A program made the position numbers and the translations under genes. Positions 1 through 9,658 of a stretch of 64,000 nucleotides of DNA are shown here, in pieces. The notes under the pieces are model-generated. The model ran no database searches. It saw nothing but the letters and a program-made list of their open reading frames with translations, and was not told where the DNA came from. This DNA is from Variovorax paradoxus. Lineage in GTDB: Bacteria > Pseudomonadota > Gammaproteobacteria > Burkholderiales > Burkholderiaceae_C. Location of the stretch: contig NZ_JXQQ01000005.1 in the NCBI RefSeq assembly GCF_000834655.1, positions 1 through 64,000 of the forward strand, read 5' to 3'. Position 1 is the first letter of the stretch, and each line of letters starts with the position of its first letter.

Positions 1-40
1 GCGGCGCATCCATCGCGCGCTCTGCCTGCCCCCATCCCAA

Positions 41-61
41 CCTTCCCCCAAAGGGGGAAGG
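41..61. repeat. Perfect short palindrome, intergenic
   Basis: Nine-base arms CCTTCCCCC and GGGGGAAGG around an AAA loop, 66 bases before the ybiB start. There is no T-run on either side, so it does not look like a normal intrinsic terminator. It resembles the short palindromes scattered between genes elsewhere in this window. Confidence 0.5.
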
Positions 62-126
62 GGCAAAACCGGTGCATAAGCCGACTCACATTCCGGCATA
101 AGCGTTGCAGGACAATCCGCCTACCC

Positions 127-1032
127 ATGGGAATCAGCCAATACATCAAGGAAATCGGCCGCGGCGCGCGAGGCGCCAAGCCGCTCACGCGCGAACAGGC
201 CACCGACCTGTTCGGCCAGGTGCTGGACGGCACCGTCACCGACCTGGAGATCGGCGGCTTCTGCCTGGCGATGCGCATCAAGGGCGAAACGCCCGAGGAG
301 ATGGCCGGCTTCCTCGATGCCACGCATGCGCGGCTGCACCACATTCCCGCCGGCGACCGCCCGCTCGTCGTGCTGCCCAGCTACAACGGCGCGCGCAAAC
401 TGCCGGTGCTCACACCGCTGCTCGCGCTGCTCCTGGCCCGCGAAGGCCTGCCGGTGCTGGTGCATGGCAGCGCCACCGAAACGGCACGCGTGCTCGCCTC
501 GAACGTGCTTGCCGCGCTCGACGTGCCGCCCATGGCCGCCATCGGCCCCATCGCCAACGGCACCGTGGGCTTCGCCGCGACCGAATTGCTGAACCCGGCG
601 CTCAAGCGCCTGCTCGACGTGCGGCGCGTCGTCGGCCTGCGCAACCCCGGCCACAGCGTGGTCAAGCTGATGCAGCCCACCGCCGGCCCAGCCGTGGTGG
701 TGGGCAGCTACACGCACCCCGAGTACGCGCGCGTCATGGCCGAGACCTTCGAGCTGATGGGCACCACCGCCCTGCTCTCGCGCGGCCTCGAAGGCGAGGT
801 CGTCTCCGACCCGCGCCGCACCGCGCAGATCGACGGTTTCGCGCGCGGCGTGCGCACCGAGCTGCAGGCGCAGGCCAGCGGCACCGCGGCCGAGGTGCCG
901 GGGCTGCCCAAGGAAATCGACGTCGCCACCACGGCCGGCTACACGCGACGCGTATTGAACGGCGAGCTTCCCGTGCCCGAAGCCATCGCCGCACAGGTCG
1001 GGCACATCAAGCAACTGGCATCCCACGCATGA
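127..1032 (+). CDS. ybiB: YbiB-type TrpD-fold DNA-binding protein
   Basis: 301-residue member of the YbiB branch of the anthranilate phosphoribosyltransferase fold. E. coli YbiB binds nucleic acid and has no proven transferase activity; that is family knowledge and is only inferred here. The sequence shows a helical N-terminal domain (about 1-70) and a glycosyltransferase-family-3-like alpha/beta domain. The position of the TrpD glycine-rich loop reads VHGSA (112-116), and RNPGHS (172-177) is typical of the fold. The start is the first ATG of the frame. Its stop overlaps the cobA start as ATGA, so the two are translationally coupled. A true phosphoribosyltransferase is less likely because no other trp or nucleotide genes are nearby. 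Confidence 0.85.
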   Translation: MGISQYIKEIGRGARGAKPLTREQATDLFGQVLDGTVTDLEIGGFCLAMRIKGETPEEMAGFLDATHARLHHIPAGDRPLVVLPSYNGARKLPVLTPLLALLLAREGLPVLVHGSATETARVLASNVLAALDVPPMAAIGPIANGTVGFAATELLNPALKRLLDVRRVVGLRNPGHSVVKLMQPTAGPAVVVGSYTHPEYARVMAETFELMGTTALLSRGLEGEVVSDPRRTAQIDGFARGVRTELQAQASGTAAEVPGLPKEIDVATTAGYTRRVLNGELPVPEAIAAQVGHIKQLASHA

Positions 1033-1829
1033 ACACCTCCTCGACACCCATCGCCGGCCGCTGCACGCTCGTGGGCGCCGGCCCCGGCGACCCGGAACTG
1101 CTGACCGTCAAGGCCGTCAAGGCGATCCAGGCCGCCACGGTGCTGCTGGTCGACGACCTCGTGAGCGAAGAGATCCTGGCCTATGCCCGCCCGGACGCGC
1201 GCATCGTGCACGTGGGCAAGCGCGGCGGCTGCAAAAGCACGCCGCAGGCGTTCATCGAGCGGCTCATGATCACCGCGGTGCGCGAAGGAGAGACCGTGGT
1301 GCGCCTGAAGGGCGGCGACCCGTTCATCTTCGGACGCGGCGGCGAAGAGGTGGAGCACCTGCGCGAAGCGGGCATCGAATGCGCGGTGGTCAACGGCATC
1401 ACCGCGGGCCTCGCGGCCGTGACCTCGCTGGGCGTGCCGCTCACGCATCGCGACCATGCGCAGGGCGTGGTGTTCGTCACCGGCCATGCCAAGACCGGCG
1501 CGGGCGCGCAGGAGGACCCAACCGACTGGCGCGCCCTGGCCGCGATGGCGCACAACGCGCGCCTCACGCTCGTGATCTACATGGGCGTGGCGGGTGCGCG
1601 CCACATCGAGCGCGAGCTGCTGTACGGCCTGTCCGGCGACACGCCGGTGGCCGTGGTGCAGCACGCGACCCTGCCGCACCAGCGCCACATCGCGACAACG
1701 CTCGACGGTTTGCAAGCCCGCATCGCCGAGGCCGGGCTCGCGAGCCCCGCGGTGATCGTGGTGGGCGACGTGCTGCGTGGGCTGGCAGCGGCCGCGCTGC
1801 CGGCGGACGCGGACCGCTTCGGCACCTAG
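1029..1829 (+). CDS. cobA: Uroporphyrinogen-III C-methyltransferase
   Basis: 266-residue SAM-dependent enzyme that methylates uroporphyrinogen III at C-2 and C-7 to precorrin-2, the branch point to siroheme and cobalamin. The sequence has the SUMT glycine-rich start GAGPGDPELLT (16-26), the VRLKGGDPFIFGRGGEE block near residue 95 and the GIT.G..A substrate-site region near 125. Length fits the single-domain CobA form rather than the CysG fusion. It overlaps ybiB by 4 bases. No other tetrapyrrole or nitrite/sulfite reductase gene is in view downstream, so which pathway it feeds cannot be told from this window. Confidence 0.92.
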   Translation: MNTSSTPIAGRCTLVGAGPGDPELLTVKAVKAIQAATVLLVDDLVSEEILAYARPDARIVHVGKRGGCKSTPQAFIERLMITAVREGETVVRLKGGDPFIFGRGGEEVEHLREAGIECAVVNGITAGLAAVTSLGVPLTHRDHAQGVVFVTGHAKTGAGAQEDPTDWRALAAMAHNARLTLVIYMGVAGARHIERELLYGLSGDTPVAVVQHATLPHQRHIATTLDGLQARIAEAGLASPAVIVVGDVLRGLAAAALPADADRFGT

Positions 1830-1835
1830 CCGCCC

Positions 1836-2921
1836 TCAGAAACGCCCGACAAGCCCGGGCCGCGCGCGCAACGCCGCGGCGCCCGGTTCGGGGCTGCCGC
1901 GCAAAACCACCGGCGTCGGGCTCCCAAGGCTCGCGACAAGCGCGATCCAGGCGATGGCCAGTTCGCCGTCGGCCGCGGCCAGGCGCTGCTGGTCGAGCAT
2001 CAGGCCCTGGAAGTCTTCCAGCATCTGGACCTCCGACAACTCTCCGCGGCTCATCCGCACCTTCGATCGTTCGAACTCGTCTTTCGCCCGGCGCGCGCGC
2101 CCGGTCGCGCGGGCGGCCAGCTCGTTCGATGCCTGCAGACTTCGCAAGGCCTCGGCCACCTCCGCGCGGCCCTGCGCCACGGCCTGCGGAAAGAGCGGAT
2201 AGCCGGGAAGGTCCGCGCCGGCCGACGAGTCGCCGTTGTCGCTGTCGCCCTGGCCGGCGTCGATGGTGCCCACGAGCAAGGCCTGCGGCTCGATGCCGTA
2301 GAGCGACGCCGCCAGCCGGATGTCGTCGCGATTGGCCAGCAGCGCAGCAGGCACGGCCTGCGGCAGCGAGGCCGCGAAACGGGGCAGCCTGCGCTGTGCG
2401 ACCTCGTCGTCGATGGTTTTTTTCAGCGCCTCTTCCGTCAGGCCGCAGCGCGCCACGAGATAGGCCAGGTTCGCTTCGCGCTGCGCATCGATCTTCTTCA
2501 TCGCCGCCGCGGCACCGGCTTCGCGACGCTCGAGTTCCTTGCTGAAGTCGTCGTGCAGCGCCGGGCTGGCCGCCATGAGCTGCGACTGCCGGCGCACCGC
2601 GGTGAGCGCGCTCTCGATGTAGGTCAGGCGCAGGGTCTGGACGAGCAACGCGACGTAGGCGGCCGAGACGCCGATCTCCGCGGCCGGCGCATCGAGGCCG
2701 TCGCCCGGAGCCGTGCCGCGGCCCGCATCGGCGATCAACGCGTTCAGCGTCTCGCTCTCGAAGGCCGACCACCAGGGGCGCGCGCCGGGGCGCAATGCGG
2801 GCGCCGCCAGCGGCATCGCTTCCCGGTGCGCCATGGCGTAGCTCGCGCTCACGCCCGAGCCGGCGCAGGCAACGCCCAGCGCACCGACAAGCATCGCAAC
2901 CATCGAACGATTCACCACCAT
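1836..2921 (-). CDS. Short TolC/NodT-like outer membrane factor, orphan
   Basis: 361 residues from the ATG at 2921, which has GGAG about 8 bases upstream; the open frame runs further upstream but without signal-like sequence. The N-terminus is hydrophobic and signal-like. Family marks are WWSAF followed by LNALIADA near residue 52 (the NodT WW..F start), the PAALLANRDDIRLA segment (variant of P..LL.RRPDI) and the closing GELSEVQMLEDFQ...ASLG helix pair. Usual NodT proteins have about 450-490 residues; most of the first repeat after LNALIADA appears missing. No pump or adaptor gene is adjacent. It is divergent from the secretin gene. Function as an export channel is uncertain. Confidence 0.7.
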   Translation of the reverse strand: MVVNRSMVAMLVGALGVACAGSGVSASYAMAHREAMPLAAPALRPGARPWWSAFESETLNALIADAGRGTAPGDGLDAPAAEIGVSAAYVALLVQTLRLTYIESALTAVRRQSQLMAASPALHDDFSKELERREAGAAAAMKKIDAQREANLAYLVARCGLTEEALKKTIDDEVAQRRLPRFAASLPQAVPAALLANRDDIRLAASLYGIEPQALLVGTIDAGQGDSDNGDSSAGADLPGYPLFPQAVAQGRAEVAEALRSLQASNELAARATGRARRAKDEFERSKVRMSRGELSEVQMLEDFQGLMLDQQRLAAADGELAIAWIALVASLGSPTPVVLRGSPEPGAAALRARPGLVGRF

Positions 2922-3143
2922 CGCAAGCTCCACAGGACTCCGGAAGCCGCGATGGTTCCTCGCAAATTCGGAGAAATCGGAGAGACGGCGGCGCGGTGTC
3001 GTCGCAGTCCATGGCATCCGTGCAACACAAGTTGCGATCCGTCGCGCCTCGGCAAGATTCCTCCCAGATTGGGCGAAACCATCCATCCGTCATCGGCAAG
3101 GCGCGCGTGTCGTTCGTGCCCAGCCTCACACGGAGAAGAACCC
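2922..3143. other. Divergent intergenic region, OMF / secretin
   Basis: 222 bases without a gene. It must hold the promoters for both flanking genes, but I cannot pick convincing -35/-10 pairs. A small dyad GCAAC-ACAA-GTTGC lies at 3022-3035. A Shine-Dalgarno GGAG at 3132-3135 serves the secretin start. Confidence 0.4.
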
Positions 3144-5249
3144 ATGAAGACTTGCCCGCGCTCGCCGAGCGTCTTGCGAACGCGACCGCGCCGATGGATC
3201 GGCGCTGCGGTCCTTGCCTTCGCCTCGATCGCCGCGCACGCGCAGAACGCGATCGAAGCCGTCACGAGCACCGCGAGGGCCGGCGTGGAACTGGTGCGCA
3301 TCGATTTCACCGAGCCGCTCGCCGCACTGCCCACCGGCTTCGTCGTGCAGGCGCCGGCCCGCATTGCGCTGGACTTTCCGGGCGTGCGCAGCGCGATCGG
3401 CCGCGCGGCCATCGAATTCAGCAGCGGCAACCTGCGCTCGGCCAACGTCGTGCAGGCCGCCGAGCGCTCGCGCGTGGTGCTGAACCTGCAGCGCGCGGCG
3501 ACCTACCAGGCCGAAATCCAGGGAAAGTCGCTGCTGGTCTCGCTGCAGCCCGGCACCGGCCAGCCGGCGAGGACGCCCGCCAACGCCGAGTTCGCCGAAG
3601 GCAGGGACCGCCAGGTCACGCCGCTGCAGGACATCGATTTCCGCCGCGGCAACGACGGCGCCGGCCGCGTGCTCATCGCCATGGGCAGCAGCCAGCTCGG
3701 CGTGGACGTGCGGCGCCAGGGCGCGACGCTGGTGGCCGAGTTCATGCGGGCGTCGCTGCCCGAGGGGCTGCGGCGGCGCCTGGACGTGTCCGACTTCGGC
3801 ACGGCCGTCGACACGGTGAGCGCGCAGCAGCTGGGCGACCGGGTGCGCCTGTCGATCGCCGCGCACGGCGACTGGGAGCAGAGCGCCTACCAGGCGGACG
3901 ACCGGTTCGTCATCGAGGTGCGCCCGCGCAAGACCGATCCGGCCAAGCTCACGCAGGGCACCGGCTACACCGGCGAGAAGCTCACGCTCAATTTCCAGAG
4001 CGTCGACGTGCGCGCGCTGCTGCAGGTGATCGCCGATTTCACCGGCTTCAATGTCGTGACCTCCGACGCCGTCTCGGGCGCCCTCACGCTGCGGCTGAAA
4101 GACGTGCCGTGGGACCAGGCGCTCGAAGTCATCCTGCAGGCGAAGAACCTGGGACTGCGCAAGAACGGCAGCATCCTGTGGATCGCGCCCAAGGACGAGA
4201 TCAACGCCAAGGAAAAGATCGAGCTGGAAGCGCAGGCCACCGTCGAGAACCTGGTGGCGCTGCGCACGCAGTCGTACCAGCTGAACTACGCCAAGGCGGC
4301 CACGGTGGTGCAGAGCCTGACGGGCACCGGGAGCGGAGGCGGCGGCGGTGGCGGCACCGCGACGACCCGCCTCCTGAGCACGCGCGGCAGCGCCATTGCC
4401 GAGGCGCGCACCAACCAGCTCTTCGTGACCGACACGCCGGTGCGCCTGGCGGAAGTAAGCGAGCTCATCCGCAAGCTCGACGTGCCGGTGAGGCAGGTGC
4501 TGATCGAGGCGCGCATCGTCGAGGCCTCGGACACCTTCGGCAAATCGCTGGGCGTGAAGCTGGGCGGCGGCGCCACCGGCAAGAACGCCTCCTTCGGCAC
4601 CAGCCCCACGGGCACCGACAACGCCTTCACCGCGTTCACCAACAGCAACTTCGTGAACCTGCCGGCCGGCGATGCGGGCGGCACGGGCAACAGCGCAGGG
4701 GCCTTCTCGCTCTCGCTGTTCAACTCGAGCTTCACGCGCATGCTGAACCTGGAGATCTCGGCGCTGGAAGCCGAAGGCAAAGGCCGGCTGGTGTCGAGCC
4801 CGCGGGTGGTGACGGCGGACCAGACCAAGGCACTCATCGAGCAGGGCGAGGAAATTCCCTACCAGCAGGCCACGTCGAGCGGCGCGACGTCGATCTCGTT
4901 CCGCAAAGCGGTGCTGAAGCTGGAAGTGACGCCGCAGATCACGCCCGAGGGCAACATCATCCTCACGCTGGACGTGAGCAAGGACGCGCGCGGCGTGAAC
5001 ACCTCGGCGGGCCCGGCCATCAACACCAAGCATGTGCAGACCGAGGTGCTGATCGACAACGGCGGCACGGTGGTGATCGGCGGCATCTTCGAGCTGACCG
5101 AGACGAACGACGAATCGCGCGTGCCCGTTCTGGGCGAGGTGCCCTACCTGGGAACGCTCTTCCGCAAGCGCGAGCGGGTGGTCAACAAGGTGGAGATGCT
5201 GGTGTTCATCACGCCGAAGATGATCGGGCGCACCAACACGGCGCCCTGA
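3144..5249 (+). CDS. pilQ: PilQ-type type IV pilus secretin (orphan)
   Basis: 701 residues. Secretins form the gated outer-membrane ring for type IV pili or type II secretion. Domain order visible: signal peptide ending near AHA-Q (33/34), one or two AMIN peptidoglycan-binding domains (about 43-130 and 160-270), an STN/secretin-N domain (LNFQSVDVRALLQVIADF near 280), a glycine-rich linker, then the secretin beta domain with SSPRVVTADQTKALIEQG and the closing VPVLGEVPYLGTLFR. AMIN domains and this arrangement point to PilQ rather than GspD. Start chosen at ATG 3144 after CGGAGAA. Unusually, pilMNOP and aroK/aroB are absent on both sides, so this is probably a second or displaced secretin. Confidence 0.85.
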   Translation: MKTCPRSPSVLRTRPRRWIGAAVLAFASIAAHAQNAIEAVTSTARAGVELVRIDFTEPLAALPTGFVVQAPARIALDFPGVRSAIGRAAIEFSSGNLRSANVVQAAERSRVVLNLQRAATYQAEIQGKSLLVSLQPGTGQPARTPANAEFAEGRDRQVTPLQDIDFRRGNDGAGRVLIAMGSSQLGVDVRRQGATLVAEFMRASLPEGLRRRLDVSDFGTAVDTVSAQQLGDRVRLSIAAHGDWEQSAYQADDRFVIEVRPRKTDPAKLTQGTGYTGEKLTLNFQSVDVRALLQVIADFTGFNVVTSDAVSGALTLRLKDVPWDQALEVILQAKNLGLRKNGSILWIAPKDEINAKEKIELEAQATVENLVALRTQSYQLNYAKAATVVQSLTGTGSGGGGGGGTATTRLLSTRGSAIAEARTNQLFVTDTPVRLAEVSELIRKLDVPVRQVLIEARIVEASDTFGKSLGVKLGGGATGKNASFGTSPTGTDNAFTAFTNSNFVNLPAGDAGGTGNSAGAFSLSLFNSSFTRMLNLEISALEAEGKGRLVSSPRVVTADQTKALIEQGEEIPYQQATSSGATSISFRKAVLKLEVTPQITPEGNIILTLDVSKDARGVNTSAGPAINTKHVQTEVLIDNGGTVVIGGIFELTETNDESRVPVLGEVPYLGTLFRKRERVVNKVEMLVFITPKMIGRTNTAP

Positions 5250-5332
5250 CCGCCGCCCCGTTCCGGGGCCCATGTGGCATGGAGCGTGCTTAGACCGTGC
5301 ATGCACGCCTCCAGCCTGTTTTCCGCCCGGCA

Positions 5333-6358
<1,026 letters not shown>

Positions 6359-6409
6359 TTTGATTTTTCTCCCTTCCTTTCGTCCGCCACTTTCTACGGA
6401 GACCCTGCA

Positions 6410-7678
6410 ATGACCGATTCCATCGACTCGTCCACCGGCGTCAAGCGCCGCGCCCTGCTGCAAGGCACCGCCGGCATCCTGGCCACGGGCATCGCGCCCT
6501 TCGTGCACGCACAGGAAAAGATCGTGCTGCGCTACCTGGGCACCGCGGTGAACCAGGACAAGGCCATCGCCGAGAAGTTCAAGGCCGACACCGGCATCGA
6601 GATCCAGTACGTGGCGGTGACCACCGACGACGTGACCAAGCGCGCCGTGACCGCGCCCAACAGCTTCGACCTGATCGACACCGAGTTCTTCTCGCTCAAG
6701 AAGATCGTGCCGACCGGCAACCTGAAGGGCATCGACAGCAAGCGCGTGAAGAACGCCGCCAAGATCACCTCGCTCTTCACCAAGGGCGAAGTCGGCGGCA
6801 AGAAGGTCGGCGACCAGGGCACGGCGCCCATCAAGGTGATCTACCTCGAAGGCGAGAAGAGCAAGGCGTTCGCCAAGTCGCCGACGCAGTTCATGTCGCT
6901 GATTCCGACCACCTACAACGCCGACACGCTGGGTATCCGCCCCGACCTGATCAAGCGCCCGATCGGCTCGTGGGCCGAACTGCTGAACCCCGAGTTCAAG
7001 GGCAAGGCGGCTATTTTGAACATTCCCTCGATCGGCATCATGGACGCCGCGATGGTGGTGGAGGCCAAGGGCATCCACAAGTACGCCGACAAGGGCAACA
7101 TGACCAAGGCCGAGATCGACCTGACGATCAAGACCCTGATCGAGGCCAAGAAGGCCGGCCAGTTCCGCGCGCTGTGGAAGGACTTCAACGAGTCGGTCAA
7201 CCTCATGGCTTCGGGCGAGGTGGTGATCCAGTCGATGTGGTCGCCCGCCGTCACCGCCGTGCGCGGCAAGGGCATCGACTGCACCTTCCAGCCCCTGAAG
7301 GAAGGCTATCGCGCCTGGGCCTCGGGCTTCGGCCTGCCGGCCACGCTCTCGGGCAAGAAGCTCGACGGCGCCTACGAGTTCATCAACTGGTTCCTCGACG
7401 GCTGGGCCGGTGCGTACCTCAACCGCCAGGGCTACTACAGCGCCGTGCTGGACACCGCCAAGACCAAGATGGAAGCCTACGAGTGGGCCTACTGGATGGA
7501 AGGCAAGCCCGCCGCGCAGGACATCAAGAGCCCGCAGGGCGACGTGATCGCCAAGGCCGGCGCGGTGCGCGACGGCGGCAGCTACGAGCAGCGCATGGGC
7601 GGCATCGCGTGCTGGAACGCGGTGATGGACGAGAACGAATACATGGTTCGCAAGTGGAACGAGTTCGTCGCCGCCTGA
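6410..7678 (+). CDS. ABC transporter substrate-binding protein (PotD-like), Tat signal
   Basis: 422-residue periplasmic binding protein of the class that pairs with PotABC-type importers. The N-terminus carries KRRALLQ then a mildly hydrophobic stretch ending in VHA-Q, a twin-arginine-like signal, so it is likely exported folded. Starts after GGAGA at an ideal distance. Located between the ATPase and the two permeases, it supplies the ligand specificity, which cannot be told from sequence. It is somewhat longer than E. coli PotD (348 residues). Confidence 0.88.
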   Translation: MTDSIDSSTGVKRRALLQGTAGILATGIAPFVHAQEKIVLRYLGTAVNQDKAIAEKFKADTGIEIQYVAVTTDDVTKRAVTAPNSFDLIDTEFFSLKKIVPTGNLKGIDSKRVKNAAKITSLFTKGEVGGKKVGDQGTAPIKVIYLEGEKSKAFAKSPTQFMSLIPTTYNADTLGIRPDLIKRPIGSWAELLNPEFKGKAAILNIPSIGIMDAAMVVEAKGIHKYADKGNMTKAEIDLTIKTLIEAKKAGQFRALWKDFNESVNLMASGEVVIQSMWSPAVTAVRGKGIDCTFQPLKEGYRAWASGFGLPATLSGKKLDGAYEFINWFLDGWAGAYLNRQGYYSAVLDTAKTKMEAYEWAYWMEGKPAAQDIKSPQGDVIAKAGAVRDGGSYEQRMGGIACWNAVMDENEYMVRKWNEFVAA

Positions 7679-7694
7679 GCTCGCTTCCGATTCC

Positions 7695-8612
7695 GTGAGC
7701 GCTCCCGCCACCCGCGCCTCCGCAGCCGCCGACCCGCTCCACACCGTGAAGGCGTGGTGGCAGGCGGCGCCGTTCGCGCTGGTGTTCCTGTTGTTCTTCC
7801 TGATTCCGCTGGCGCTGGTCGCGATGGTCAGCCTGTGGAATTTCAACGAGTACGAGCTGATCCCCGCGGTCACGCTGCGCAACTACCTGAGCCTGTTCGA
7901 GGGGTGCTCGCGCCTCACCGACAACGGCGACCTGTGCGTCACGCTCAACACGTACCTGAGCACCTTCAAGTTCTGCGTGCTGGTCTGGGGCATCACGCTG
8001 CTGGTCGGTTTTTCGGTCGCGTACTTCCTTGCGTTCCACGTGCGCTCGTCGACCGTGCAGACGGTGCTGTTCGTGCTGTGCACCGTGCCCTTCTGGACAT
8101 CGAACGTGATCCGCATGATCTCGTGGGTGCCGCTGCTGGGCCGCAACGGCCTGGTCAACCAGGCGCTGATGGGTGCGGGCCTGGTGAACCAGCCGGTCGA
8201 GTGGCTGCTGTTCTCCGATTTCTCGGTGGTGCTGGCCTTCGTGCACCTCTACACGATGTTCATGATCGTGCCGATCTTCAACAGCATGATGCGCATCGAC
8301 CGCTCGCTGCTCGAAGCGGCGAGCGACGCGGGCGCCTCTGGCTGGCAGACGCTCTGGAACGTGGTGGTGCCGCTGTCGCGCACCGGCATCCTGATCGGCT
8401 CGATCTTCGTCATCACCATCGTGATGGGCGACTTCGTGACCATCGGCGTGATGGGCGGCCAGCAGATCGCCTCGATCGGCAAGATCATCCAGGTGCAGAC
8501 CTCGTACCTGCAGTTTCCGCTGGCCGCTGCCAACGCGATGATCCTGCTGGCGGTGGTGCTGATGATCATCTGGGGATTGACCCGCCTGGTCGATATTCGC
8601 AAGGAACTCTAG
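7695..8612 (+). CDS. ABC transporter permease (PotB-like)
   Basis: 305 residues, GTG start at 7695 just 16 bases after the binding-protein stop. Inner-membrane permease with about six hydrophobic segments, the first at residues 25-50. The EAA-type loop that contacts the ATPase is LEAASDAGASGWQTLWNVVVPLS near residue 205. It forms the channel with the second permease downstream. The last codons are followed by an 90-base gap holding a palindromic repeat before the partner permease. Confidence 0.9.
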   Translation: MSAPATRASAAADPLHTVKAWWQAAPFALVFLLFFLIPLALVAMVSLWNFNEYELIPAVTLRNYLSLFEGCSRLTDNGDLCVTLNTYLSTFKFCVLVWGITLLVGFSVAYFLAFHVRSSTVQTVLFVLCTVPFWTSNVIRMISWVPLLGRNGLVNQALMGAGLVNQPVEWLLFSDFSVVLAFVHLYTMFMIVPIFNSMMRIDRSLLEAASDAGASGWQTLWNVVVPLSRTGILIGSIFVITIVMGDFVTIGVMGGQQIASIGKIIQVQTSYLQFPLAAANAMILLAVVLMIIWGLTRLVDIRKEL

Positions 8613-8669
8613 AAAAAATGATGCCCCCACGCTCATCGCTTCGCGTATCGCTGCCCCCCAACGGGATGC

Positions 8670-8702
8670 GTCAGTGCCTTCGGGCGGCCGGGCGGCACTG
8701 AC
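8670..8702 (+). repeat. Stem-loop abutting the second permease start codon
   Basis: Nine-base perfect arms GTCAGTGCC (8670-8678) and GGCACTGAC (8694-8702) with a 15-base loop. The 3' arm ends exactly one base before the ATG at 8703, and no ordinary Shine-Dalgarno sequence lies between. It could limit expression of the second permease, or be part of a dispersed intergenic repeat that happened to land here. Confidence 0.7.
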
Positions 8703-9593
8703 ATGCAGACGCCCATCAGCGCACAGCGCGCCCCCGGCTTCTGGCCCCTGGCGATCGTGTTCGCCTTGTTCGTGCTGTTCCTCTACGGCCCGATGATCAC
8801 GATCTTCGTGCTGAGCTTCCAGGGGCCCGAGGGAGGCCTGACCTTTCCGCTGCGCGGCGTGTCGCTGCACTGGTTCTACAAGCTGGCCGAGGGGCTGGGC
8901 ACGGTCGACATCGGCGCGGCGTTCCGGCGCTCGCTGGCGCTGGGCGCGGTGGTGATGGCCTTCACGGTGGTGCTGTCGGTGCTGGCGGGGCTCGCGTTCC
9001 GCAAGAAGCTCAAGGGCGGCAACGCGCTCTTCTTCGTGACGGTGGCGAGCCTCATCATGCCGTCGATCATCATTTCGCTGGGCATCGGGCTGCAGTTCAG
9101 GCTGCTCGACACGGGCATCAAGGGCATGCTCACGGCGATGGACGCCACCACGCTGCTCGAAGGCTACGGCACGGCGCTCGGCCTCTTCAGCTCCGCCCTC
9201 GGCGCACACCTGACGTGGACCCTGCCCTTCGGCCTGCTCATCATGTTCGCGGTGTTCAACCGCTTCAACCCGGCCTACGAAGAGGCCGCGCGCGACCTCG
9301 GCGCCACGCCGTGGCAGGCCTTCCGCCATGTGGTGCTGCCGCTGATCGGCCCCTCCATCGTGGGCATCGGCATGTTCGGCTTCACGCTGTCGTGGGACGA
9401 GATCGCCCGCACCTCGCAGGCGATCGGCGACGTCAACACGCTGCCACTGGAGCTGCAGGGCCTGACCTCGACAGTCACCACGCCGTCGATCTATGCGCTG
9501 GGGACGGTGACCACCGTCGTCTCGCTGCTGGTCATGGGCGTGGCGCTGGGCGCGGCGGCGCTGCTGCGGCGGCGGGCCGTTCGGCCTATGTGA
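8703..9593 (+). CDS. ABC transporter permease (PotC-like)
   Basis: 296 residues, second inner-membrane permease of the importer, about six membrane segments starting at residues 15-37. The ATPase-coupling EAA loop is YEEAARDLGATPWQAFRHVVLP near residue 195. It completes the four-gene system. Unlike the other three genes it is separated by 90 bases of repeat-like DNA with a stem-loop touching its start codon, so its translation may be regulated differently from the rest of the operon. Confidence 0.9.
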   Translation: MQTPISAQRAPGFWPLAIVFALFVLFLYGPMITIFVLSFQGPEGGLTFPLRGVSLHWFYKLAEGLGTVDIGAAFRRSLALGAVVMAFTVVLSVLAGLAFRKKLKGGNALFFVTVASLIMPSIIISLGIGLQFRLLDTGIKGMLTAMDATTLLEGYGTALGLFSSALGAHLTWTLPFGLLIMFAVFNRFNPAYEEAARDLGATPWQAFRHVVLPLIGPSIVGIGMFGFTLSWDEIARTSQAIGDVNTLPLELQGLTSTVTTPSIYALGTVTTVVSLLVMGVALGAAALLRRRAVRPM

Positions 9594-9658
9594 GATTTTT
9601 CCTACGCCGCCTAAAATCGCGCTCCAACAAAGCACAAGCGATAGAGAGAGAGGCGGAC

